The translations under genes were made by a program, and so were the position numbers. From an uncultured Bacilli bacterium (GTDB taxonomy: Bacteria > Bacillota_I > Bacilli_A > RF39 > UBA660), in assembly GCA_947629195.1 (NCBI GenBank), contig CANRCS010000078.1:1-5101 (forward strand): a stretch of DNA of 5,101 nt. Direction: 5' to 3'. Numbering within the stretch: position 1 is the first letter of the stretch; each line of letters begins with the position of its first letter. Positions 1-5,018 of this stretch are shown piece after piece. The notes beneath the pieces were generated by a model, which saw only the letters and a list, made by a program, of their open reading frames with translations, was not told where the DNA came from and made no database searches.

Positions 1-76
1 TACTGATAAATTATTAGAATTAGATAAAGATGAACATGAATTTGATAAAAATGTATTTATAGAAGCTAATAGTTAA
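1..76 (+). CDS. C-terminal end of an unidentified protein (partial, 5' end outside window)
   Basis: One plus-strand frame (codons starting at base 2) is open from the window edge to a TAA at 74-76, giving 24 visible residues. They are strongly acidic and hydrophilic (ending FIEANS), with several Asp, Glu and Lys residues. The terminator at 101-149 follows 24 bases later, which supports a genuine gene end. Nothing in so short a tail identifies the product. The gene is convergent with the lysis cassette, so it could be a host gene flanking an insertion or an unrelated neighbour. Confidence 0.55.
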   Translation, partial: TDKLLELDKDEHEFDKNVFIEANS

Positions 77-100
77 TAAGAAATTAGTAAAGAAATAAGG

Positions 101-149
101 AAAATAAATAAAAGTAAGTTAACCACGATAACTTACTTTTATTTATTTT
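101..149. terminator. Bidirectional intrinsic terminator between convergent genes
   Basis: Bases 101-121 and 129-149 form a perfect 21-bp inverted repeat around a 7-base loop (accacga). The stem core is AAGTAAGTTA/TAACTTACTT. The outer part is A-rich on one side and T-rich on the other, so either strand gives a hairpin ending in a U-rich run. It can end the plus-strand gene stopping at 76 and the minus-strand endolysin, whose stop codon (139-141) lies within the stem. Confidence 0.9.
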
Positions 150-1143
150 TAACTATATATAATTTTTCCCCTTCATTTAAATTAATTGCATATAAATCTG
201 TTTTTGTACATGTAAATATTAAATTGTATTTTTTATCTTCACTAGTTGTTTCGTTTTTATTTTCTTTATCTTCCTTAACTTCAGTTGTATCTTCTACTTT
301 TTCTTCTTTTACTTCTTCTTTTGGTGCTTCCTCTTTTGGTTGCTCTACAACAGGTGCTTTAACACTTATTATTTCTAACCAATTATATCCTTTTTCATTT
401 GCTACCCAACCTGTAATGTTAGTATTTGTTGTTATTTTATACCAATCGTATTTTTCATCGGATGCACTATCTAATATAGTATATATTTCATCTTTAAATA
501 CATCACCCATATCTTTTGAATTTACAGTACTTAGTTCTCTAATATTAACTTTTGGAACTAATACTTTAAATTGATTTTTTGTTGTATCAACATTATTAGA
601 TTGTGTTATATAATTTGTAACAATTGCTCCTGTTGCATATTTTCTTGGATTTATATTATTACCAGAAGCATCTGTTATTTGATAATGTACGTGAGTTCCA
701 TATGTTGGATTACTTCTATCTTTAGATGACAAAACTAACCCTGTATTACCCTGAATACCAATTAAAGTATTTGTATTTATTATATCCCCTGCTTTTACAT
801 AAACATCTGCCATATGAAGTATTTTAAAATTTAATAGAACACCATTATCATAAGATTCAATTGTTACACTATTACCCCCTAATTCGCTTTTATGATATCT
901 TACCTTTTTTCCAGTTATTGATACACAATTATAATAATCTCCATCTTTCCAACTAGACTTATAACTATTATAGTCATTTTTATTTATACTATCTTCATGA
1001 CACTTAAATTTGTTAACTACATTTATTACCTTACCTACACCATTAAATCTTATATTTGATAAGTGTTCTCCTGAATAATCTTCTGCATAACCATGACGTT
1101 TAAAATCTTGTGTTACACTTCTTTCACTTCCTAGTAATATCAT
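139..1143 (-). CDS. Phage-type endolysin: M23 metallopeptidase with SH3 domain
   Basis: This 334-aa protein probably cuts peptidoglycan cross-bridges or stem peptides. Residues about 10-170 resemble an M23 (LytM-type) zinc peptidase. A first motif is RHGYAEDYSG (H17, D22). A middle His sits in ILHMADVYVKAGD (H110). The HxH motif is GTHVHYQI (H151, H153). Residues 192-259 look like a bacterial SH3 domain (VNIRE start, GWV and W near its end), likely wall binding. A Glu/Lys/Pro/Thr-rich linker (about 262-305) leads to a 29-residue terminal segment starting YNLIFTCTKTDLYAI. There is no signal peptide, as in endolysins that rely on a holin. The start ATG overlaps the stop of the holin-like gene (ATGA) and has only a weak SD, which suggests translational coupling. 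The H17-to-D22 spacing is one residue longer than the usual HxxxD. The family call is firm; bond specificity is unknown. Confidence 0.85.
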   Translation of the reverse strand: MILLGSERSVTQDFKRHGYAEDYSGEHLSNIRFNGVGKVINVVNKFKCHEDSINKNDYNSYKSSWKDGDYYNCVSITGKKVRYHKSELGGNSVTIESYDNGVLLNFKILHMADVYVKAGDIINTNTLIGIQGNTGLVLSSKDRSNPTYGTHVHYQITDASGNNINPRKYATGAIVTNYITQSNNVDTTKNQFKVLVPKVNIRELSTVNSKDMGDVFKDEIYTILDSASDEKYDWYKITTNTNITGWVANEKGYNWLEIISVKAPVVEQPKEEAPKEEVKEEKVEDTTEVKEDKENKNETTSEDKKYNLIFTCTKTDLYAINLNEGEKLYIVKNK

Positions 1144-1520
1144 GATTTATCAGTCCTATCAATATAATTTTCTTTTTTAACTTCTATAACATTTCCTTTT
1201 TTATCATCTAATGCTTTAGGTTTATAATTTATAATATTTTGAGCTTTCAATGCTTTATATATTCCAGGTGCACCTACAAACGAGAACAAACTAATCCAAA
1301 TTCCCTCATAAATACTCAAATGATAAAAATATATGGAAAATGGTATTCCAATACCAAATGACAATATAAAGTTAATAAACCAAACTTGATTGTCTGACTT
1401 TATAAAAGATAAGGCTTTTATTTTTTGTATTACTGCCATCATAATTATCGATAATGTTATTCCAATCATTAATACATCCAAAAGTTGTTCAGTTATTAAA
1501 ATATCATATATTTCTTTCAT
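1140..1520 (-). CDS. Holin-like membrane protein with three predicted transmembrane helices
   Basis: This 126-aa protein has three hydrophobic stretches, at about residues 12-32, 46-66 and 72-90, followed by a charged hydrophilic tail (about 91-126). That layout matches small three-helix phage holins, which form membrane lesions and let the endolysin reach the wall. The segment SFVGAPGIYKALK after the third helix resembles the end of holin domains in phages of Bacillota. The gene lies directly before the endolysin with a 4-nt ATGA overlap, and its own start overlaps the stop of the upstream gene in the same way. An SD (AAGGGG, 1534-1529) sits 8 nt before the ATG. The call rests on topology and position rather than on a unique motif. 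An antiholin or another small membrane protein is the alternative. Confidence 0.7.
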   Translation of the reverse strand: MKEIYDILITEQLLDVLMIGITLSIIMMAVIQKIKALSFIKSDNQVWFINFILSFGIGIPFSIYFYHLSIYEGIWISLFSFVGAPGIYKALKAQNIINYKPKALDDKKGNVIEVKKENYIDRTDKS

Positions 1521-1840
1521 TTGTTCATCCCCTTATAAGATTTTATTTCAACTTCATTTAACTCTTTCATCAAATCTTTAATTATTCCATTACCACCCAA
1601 TTTTTTATATTCCTCATACATTTCTAACATTGCCTGTTTTTCATGAAGTGTTAAATAGCCATTATCAATTACTCTGTTATAGTGTTCAATTATTTTTGCT
1701 TTTAAAAGAACTTTTACTCCATTTTCTGTACTTTCAATTTTGTTCTTATATGAAATTATTTTTCGATACATAAACATTATGACAGCAATTATGATACTAA
1801 ATAATATTTGTAACCAATATTCTAAAATAAATTTAATCAT
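1517..1840 (-). CDS. Small membrane-anchored phage-type protein, first gene of lysis cassette
   Basis: This protein is 107 aa from ATG 1840. A GTG directly upstream (1843) would add one residue. ATG is preferred because the SD GAGGTGA (1851-1845) leaves 7 nt from GAGG to the ATG but only 4 to the GTG. One N-terminal hydrophobic helix (about residues 4-25) is followed by a basic turn and a charged, helical cytoplasmic-type region. That region contains a stretch starting LTLHEKQAMLEMYEEYKKLGG and ending with a helix rich in Glu, Lys and Leu. Similar one-helix proteins with an 'EMYEEYxxLGGNG' motif are common just before holin and lysin genes in phages of Bacillota (recalled, not searched). The biochemical role is unknown: holin accessory, antiholin or second holin component are possible. 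It overlaps the holin-like gene by ATGA. Confidence 0.7.
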   Translation of the reverse strand: MIKFILEYWLQILFSIIIAVIMFMYRKIISYKNKIESTENGVKVLLKAKIIEHYNRVIDNGYLTLHEKQAMLEMYEEYKKLGGNGIIKDLMKELNEVEIKSYKGMNK

Positions 1841-1970
1841 CACTTCACCTCTTTTATTACCTATACTATTAATATGATAATATAGATTTAATGACTAATA
1901 TAAAAGTCCAAAATATAAATGAATAAATGATTAAAATTATCATAAAATTTAACAAAATGTCATTATATAT
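1841..1970. other. Divergent intergenic gap upstream of the lysis cassette
   Basis: With the rpsD leader, this is the only long gene-free stretch (1841-2156). The part nearest the cassette is very AT-rich, and I see no coding frame, tRNA or strong hairpin in it. It holds the cassette SD, a candidate minus-strand promoter (1936-1963) and a short imperfect dyad (1927-1943). No phage attachment site can be recognised. Confidence 0.6.
1936..1963 (-). promoter_or_regulatory. Candidate sigma-A promoter for the lysis cassette
   Basis: On the minus strand ATGACA (1963-1958) and GATAAT (1941-1936) each match five of six consensus bases and are separated by 16 bp. A start near 1929 would give a 5' UTR of about 90 nt before ATG 1840. 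Such matches arise easily in AT-rich DNA. The support is mainly that the cassette has no other visible promoter and this one stands back-to-back with the rpsD promoter. Confidence 0.4.
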
Positions 1971-1999
1971 TTGACTATTTATTAAAAAAAATATATAAT
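1971..1999 (+). promoter_or_regulatory. Sigma-A promoter for rpsD
   Basis: TTGACT (1971-1976) and a perfect TATAAT (1994-1999) are separated by 17 bp of A/T-rich DNA. Transcription would start near 2006 and give a leader of about 150 nt before the rpsD start. This is the strongest promoter match in the window and fits a highly expressed ribosomal protein gene. Confidence 0.85.
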
Positions 2000-2005
2000 T
2001 TTAAT

Positions 2006-2156
2006 TGCAAACAAAAAGGCAGCAAATATATTGTGTTATAACGTGTTTATTACTTTTGTTTTATAAGTAGCTTTTGCTGCAAGTGAAAATATTAAAATAA
2101 ACACCCTATAATTATGATATATTGCCCTTCTGTTTATGCAAGAAGGAGGAAAATTT
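2006..2156 (+). promoter_or_regulatory. rpsD 5' leader with predicted pseudoknot, likely S4 autoregulatory element
   Basis: The untranslated leader is unusually structured for AT-rich DNA. Helix H1 pairs 2019-2026 (GCAGCAAA) with 2073-2080 (TTTGCTGC). Within its loop, 2043-2051 (GTGTTTATT) is perfectly complementary to 2096-2104 (AATAAACAC) downstream of H1, which makes an H-type pseudoknot. A small hairpin (2051-2055/2065-2069) may nest inside it, sharing base 2051. Nearer the gene, 2126-2131 (CCTTCT) pairs with 2141-2146 (AGAAGG) and masks the 5' half of the SD. S4 proteins are known to repress their own synthesis by binding leader RNA, including rpsD in Bacillus subtilis and the alpha operon pseudoknot in E. 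coli. The regulatory role here is inferred from that and from the pairings. Confidence 0.65.
2143..2150 (+). promoter_or_regulatory. rpsD ribosome binding site, decides start at 2157
   Basis: AAGGAGGA (2143-2150) lies 7 nt from its GGAGG core to ATG 2157. An in-frame ATG at 2136 lies upstream of this SD and has none of its own. The protein from 2157 begins MARYTGP, the standard S4 N-terminus. Confidence 0.9.
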
Positions 2157-2759
2157 ATGGCTAGATACACAGGCCCAGCTTTCAAAAAATCTCGTCGTGT
2201 TGGTTTTTCTACATTAGAAAATGGTAAAGACATAGCTCGTAGACCTTATGGTCCAGGACAACATGGTAATGCTAGAAAAGGAAAACCATCAAACTATGGT
2301 GTTCAACTAACTGAAAAACAAAAAGTTAAATTTATGTATGGAATTACTGAAAAACAATTTAGAAAGACTTTTGATAAAGCTTCTAAAATGAAAGGTATGC
2401 ATGGTGAAAACTTCTTAAAATTATTAGAAAGCAGATTAGACAATTTAGTTTATAGAATTGGATTTGCTTCTACAAGAAGAGGCGCAAGACAATTAGTAAA
2501 CCATGGACATGTTACAGTAAATGGTAAAAAAGTAGATATTCCATCATATAGTGTTAAAGTTGGAGATGTTATTAGTTTAAAAGAAACTAGTAAAAATCAT
2601 CCAGCAGTTAAAGCATCACTTGAAGCTAAAAATAACAGAGTTGAATTTATATCATATGACGAAAATAAAATGGAAGCAACATATGTTAGGTTACCTGAAA
2701 GAAATGAACTTAACATGGATATTAATGAATCATTAATAGTTGAATATTATAGTAGATAA
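2157..2759 (+). CDS. rpsD: 30S ribosomal protein S4
   Basis: This 200-aa protein is full length for the family. S4 is a primary 16S rRNA-binding protein that nucleates 30S assembly in the 5' domain, and it usually also represses its own translation. The N-terminal part begins MARYTGPAFKKSRRVGFS and lacks the zinc-binding cysteines of some bacterial S4 proteins, so it is the cysteine-free form. Residues about 91-155 form the S4 RNA-binding domain, with SRLDNLVYRIG, TRRGARQLVNHGH and VDIPSYSVKVGD. The end LPER...INESLIVEYYSR is characteristic. It is a single-gene unit with its own promoter, structured leader and terminator. It is convergent with tyrS, a neighbour pairing I recall also from Bacillus. 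The upstream in-frame ATG (2136) is rejected because it lies before the SD. Confidence 0.98.
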   Translation: MARYTGPAFKKSRRVGFSTLENGKDIARRPYGPGQHGNARKGKPSNYGVQLTEKQKVKFMYGITEKQFRKTFDKASKMKGMHGENFLKLLESRLDNLVYRIGFASTRRGARQLVNHGHVTVNGKKVDIPSYSVKVGDVISLKETSKNHPAVKASLEAKNNRVEFISYDENKMEATYVRLPERNELNMDINESLIVEYYSR

Positions 2760-2760
2760 T

Positions 2761-2800
2761 AAAAATATACTTACCAAATTGGTAGGTATATTTTTATTAT
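2761..2800 (+). terminator. rpsD intrinsic terminator
   Basis: Starting two bases after the stop, 2761-2775 pairs with 2781-2795 around the loop AAATT. This gives a 15-bp stem with one G-U pair (core ACTTACC/GGTAGGT) that continues into a T-rich tract (2791-2800). The flanking A run means it could also act on the opposite strand. Confidence 0.9.
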
Positions 2801-2840
2801 TTAAATTCTATTTTACATTTTGAGAAAAAATTACTTTACA

Positions 2841-2876
2841 AAAAAAGACAAAAATGGATTAAATTAACCCATTTTT
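2841..2876 (-). terminator. tyrS intrinsic terminator overlapping the stop codon
   Basis: On the minus strand, 2876-2866 (AAAAATGGGTT core) pairs with 2860-2850 (AATCCATTTTT core) around a 5-base loop. The only imperfection is a G-U pair on that strand, which would be an A-C mismatch on the plus strand, so the hairpin is built for minus-strand RNA. A T-rich run (TTTTTGTCTTTTTT) follows. The tyrS TAA (2866-2864) lies in the loop and top base pair. Confidence 0.85.
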
Positions 2877-4090
2877 ATTAGATAATAATTTTTCTTACCA
2901 CGTCTTATAACAATATATTTATTTTCTATTGCTTGATTTTTATCTATAATCAAATTTTCATCGTTTATTTTTTCACCATTAATACTAATTGCATTATTTT
3001 TAATAAATTCACGTGCTTCTCTTTTACTACTTACTATTTTAAAGTCAACTAATAAATCAACAATATTCATTTCATCATTTAAAGTAAAACTAGGTACTTT
3101 TGATAACCCTTCTTCTATTTGTTTAGCATTTAACTCTTTTATGTTACCCTTAAATAATACTTCACTTATTTTTTCAGCACTTTCCATTTCTTCCTTACCA
3201 TGTAAGAATGTTACAACTTCTCTAGCTAATGCTTTATGTGCTTTTCTTAAATGGGGTTCTTCTTTATTAGATTTTTCTAATTCTAGAATTTCATCGACTG
3301 ATAAGAAAGTTAAAAATTTTAGATAATCAATAACTTTTTCATCTTCAACATTTATTAAAAATTGATATAATTCATAACTAGATGTTTTATTTTTATCTAA
3401 CCATATTGCATTACCTTCACTTTTACCAAATTTTGTTCCATCTGCTTTTGTAAGTAATGGCATGGTAAATGCATACGCTTCTTTTCCAGTCTTCTTTCTT
3501 ATAAGCTCAATTCCAGCAGTTATATTACCCCATTGGTCTTGACCTGCAACTTGCAATGTACAATTTCTAGTTTGGAATAAATGTAAAAAATCTAATGCTT
3601 GAATAATCATATATGAAAATTCTGTGTAAGTTATACCTGTATCTAATCTTCTTCTAACAATATCTTTATTAAGCATATAGTTGATATTAAAATATTTTCC
3701 ATAATCCCTTAAAAAATCAATAAAATTAATATCTTTACACCAATCAAAGTTATTTACAACTTCAAAACCAAAAATATCTTCTGCTTGTTTTTTTAAACAT
3801 TCAAAATTATGTTTTGCTTCTTCTTTAGTAATCATTGGTCTTTCAGTATTTGGCTTTGGATCTCCAATAAGTCCTGTTGCACCACCTACTAATAATATTG
3901 GATTGTGTCCTGCATCTTTTAATCTTTTTGAGATAAGAAAAGATGAGAAATGACCTATGTGTAGACTATCACCAGTTGGGTCAGTTCCAATATAAAATGT
4001 CATATTACCATTGTTTAGTTTTTCTTCTAATTCTGGACTACTTACATCATTTATTAGTCCTCTCCATTTTAATTCATCAAATAGTTTCAT
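2864..4090 (-). CDS. tyrS: Tyrosine--tRNA ligase
   Basis: This 408-aa class I aminoacyl-tRNA synthetase charges tRNA-Tyr with tyrosine using ATP. The Rossmann catalytic domain carries YIGTDPTGDSLHIGH (residues 33-47, with the HIGH signature at 44-47). It also has YTEFSYMIIQALDF (155-168), the substrate-pocket motif GQDQWGNI (183-190) and the KMSKS-type loop KFGKS (220-224). An alpha-helical anticodon-binding region follows, and the last 65 residues or so form an S4-like RNA-binding domain (SSKREAREFIKNNAISINGE). Length is slightly below the usual 415-425 aa. The ATG lies 9 nt after a strong SD (GGAGG, 4104-4100) encoded inside the end of deoC, and the genes overlap by 14 nt, so they are surely cotranscribed. 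The tyrosine T-box upstream of deoC is the expected regulator. Confidence 0.97.
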   Translation of the reverse strand: MKLFDELKWRGLINDVSSPELEEKLNNGNMTFYIGTDPTGDSLHIGHFSSFLISKRLKDAGHNPILLVGGATGLIGDPKPNTERPMITKEEAKHNFECLKKQAEDIFGFEVVNNFDWCKDINFIDFLRDYGKYFNINYMLNKDIVRRRLDTGITYTEFSYMIIQALDFLHLFQTRNCTLQVAGQDQWGNITAGIELIRKKTGKEAYAFTMPLLTKADGTKFGKSEGNAIWLDKNKTSSYELYQFLINVEDEKVIDYLKFLTFLSVDEILELEKSNKEEPHLRKAHKALAREVVTFLHGKEEMESAEKISEVLFKGNIKELNAKQIEEGLSKVPSFTLNDEMNIVDLLVDFKIVSSKREAREFIKNNAISINGEKINDENLIIDKNQAIENKYIVIRRGKKNYYLIKMG

Positions 4091-4736
4091 TTTTATATTC
4101 CTCCATTATTTTAATTCCATTGCTAGTGCCAAGTCTTGTCGCACCATGTTCTATCAAAGTTTTTGCATCCTCATAAGTTTTTATACCTCCACTTGCTTTG
4201 ATTTGTAATTTGTCATTTTTATTTTCTCTCATTATATCGACATCACTTACACTAACTCCTCTACTACCAAAACCCGTAGAAGTTTTAATATAATCAACAT
4301 TCAATTCACCACATATTTCTGTCATTAATTTGATTTCTTCTGAGGTCAAATAACACGTTTCAACTATGACTTTTAAAATATTATTTTTAGTAATTTCTCT
4401 TATTGAGCTAATCTCGTTTTTTACATATTCTATATCCATATCTTTTAATTTAGCTACGTTTATTACCATATCAATCTCATCTGCACCATTTTCTAGTGCT
4501 TCGTGCGTTTCATAGATTTTGGTATTTAAAGTATTTTGTCCTAGTGGGAAACCTATAACCGTGCATATTTTGACATCAGTTTTCTTAAGTAAATTTTTGG
4601 CTAAGATAACATTACATGGATTTACACATACGCTAGCAAAGTCATATTTTATCGCGTTTTCACATAATTTTTTTATATCTTGCATACTAGCTGTTGCTTT
4701 TAGATTTGTTTCATCAATATATTTATTTATATTCAT
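4077..4736 (-). CDS. deoC: Deoxyribose-phosphate aldolase
   Basis: This 219-aa cytosolic enzyme reversibly splits 2-deoxyribose 5-phosphate into glyceraldehyde 3-phosphate and acetaldehyde, a step in deoxynucleoside catabolism. Family motifs appear in order: IDETNLKATA (residues 8-17), VCVNP (36-40), CTVIGFPLG (58-66), EIDMVIN (87-93), ETCYLT (126-131), YIKTSTGF (149-156), KASGGIKT (180-187) and GTSNG (203-207). K151 is the expected Schiff-base lysine and K180 the second catalytic lysine. Length matches the 215-225 aa bacterial form. The ATG at 4736 lies 9 nt after AGGAG (4750-4746), just past the T-box terminator. No phosphopentomutase or nucleoside phosphorylase gene is nearby. Instead it is the first gene of an operon with tyrS, with a 14-nt overlap. 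Confidence 0.96.
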   Translation of the reverse strand: MNINKYIDETNLKATASMQDIKKLCENAIKYDFASVCVNPCNVILAKNLLKKTDVKICTVIGFPLGQNTLNTKIYETHEALENGADEIDMVINVAKLKDMDIEYVKNEISSIREITKNNILKVIVETCYLTSEEIKLMTEICGELNVDYIKTSTGFGSRGVSVSDVDIMRENKNDKLQIKASGGIKTYEDAKTLIEHGATRLGTSNGIKIMEEYKNETI

Positions 4737-4750
4737 AACTCATCACTCCT

Positions 4751-4791
4751 ATACTAAAATAACATTCGTCTTAAAAATAAGGACGAATGTT
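4751..4791 (-). terminator. T-box regulated terminator before deoC
   Basis: On the minus strand AACATTCGTC (4791-4782) pairs perfectly with GACGAATGTT (4770-4761), followed by ATTTTAGTAT. Its 5' arm includes the TTCGT that the antiterminator needs, so the two folds exclude each other, as in classical T-box switches. The U run is short, so read-through may be considerable. Confidence 0.85.
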
Positions 4792-4969
4792 TCGCGGTAC
4801 CACCTTAATTCACAATTATATTGTGCACTCTATCTCGTAACGTGAGAATACGTTTTAACTCCAAATTTGTATTTCATTATTAATCAATTGTTAATTTTCA
4901 CCAAACATTAACTCTCTAAAATAAATCAATTAATAACTACTATAATTTTTCATAGTTAATTTATTTCAT
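4751..4969 (-). ncRNA. Tyrosine T-box riboswitch leader of deoC-tyrS
   Basis: This minus-strand leader binds uncharged tRNA-Tyr to prevent early termination. The T-box sequence AAGGTGGTACCGCG is at 4806-4793. Stem I has helix TTATTAAT (4936-4929) with ATTAATAA (4884-4877). Distal arm GTTAAT (4912-4907) pairs with ATTAAC (4895-4890) after a conserved AGAGAG. The specifier loop reads GAAATACAAA with UAC (4871-4869), a tyrosine codon, just above a basal AAATT/AATTT helix and followed by TTGGAGTT. The bulge UGGU (4802-4799) would pair with a tRNA end ACCA, matching the A discriminator usual for bacterial tRNA-Tyr. The antiterminator pairs AAGG (4806-4803) with CCTT (4782-4779) and GCGAA (4795-4791) with TTCGT (4787-4783). 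The 5' limit is the predicted transcription start. Confidence 0.93.
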
Positions 4970-4975
4970 GAATAC

Positions 4976-5004
4976 ATTTTATCATATTAAAAACTAAGTA
5001 TCAA
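4976..5004 (-). promoter_or_regulatory. Sigma-A promoter for T-box/deoC/tyrS
   Basis: TTGATA (5004-4999) and TAAAAT (4981-4976) are separated by 17 bp on the minus strand. Transcription would begin near 4969, about 19 nt before the basal helix of T-box stem I. The promoter starts 15 bases after the stop of the upstream gene. Confidence 0.8.
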
Positions 5005-5018
5005 GCTCTAAATTATTT

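Noticed and set aside
224..574. Plus-strand Ser/Phe-rich open frame opposite the endolysin
   Set aside because: Its composition is the complement of the Glu/Lys-rich endolysin linker. It has no family features and lies wholly antisense to a convincing gene.
1892..1907. Short inverted repeat GACT...AGTC upstream of the lysis cassette
   Set aside because: With only four base pairs it is expected by chance in this composition and is not tied to any other signal.
2136..2156. Upstream in-frame ATG that would extend rpsD by seven residues (MQEGGKF)
   Set aside because: It lies before the strong SD at 2143-2150, has no SD of its own, and the extension is translated SD sequence. The S4 N-terminus MARYTGP starts at 2157.
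2036..2233. Minus-strand 65-codon open frame across the rpsD leader and start
   Set aside because: It is antisense to rpsD and its structured leader, has no recognisable SD or domain, and is explained by chance.
3943..4208. Overlapping plus-strand open frames opposite tyrS/deoC
   Set aside because: These are shadow frames of well-supported genes, rich in Ser, Phe and Ile from complementing AT-rich codons.
4519..4845. Plus-strand 108-codon open frame opposite deoC and the T-box
   Set aside because: It is antisense to deoC and runs through the T-box terminator and antiterminator. It has no SD or recognisable domain.
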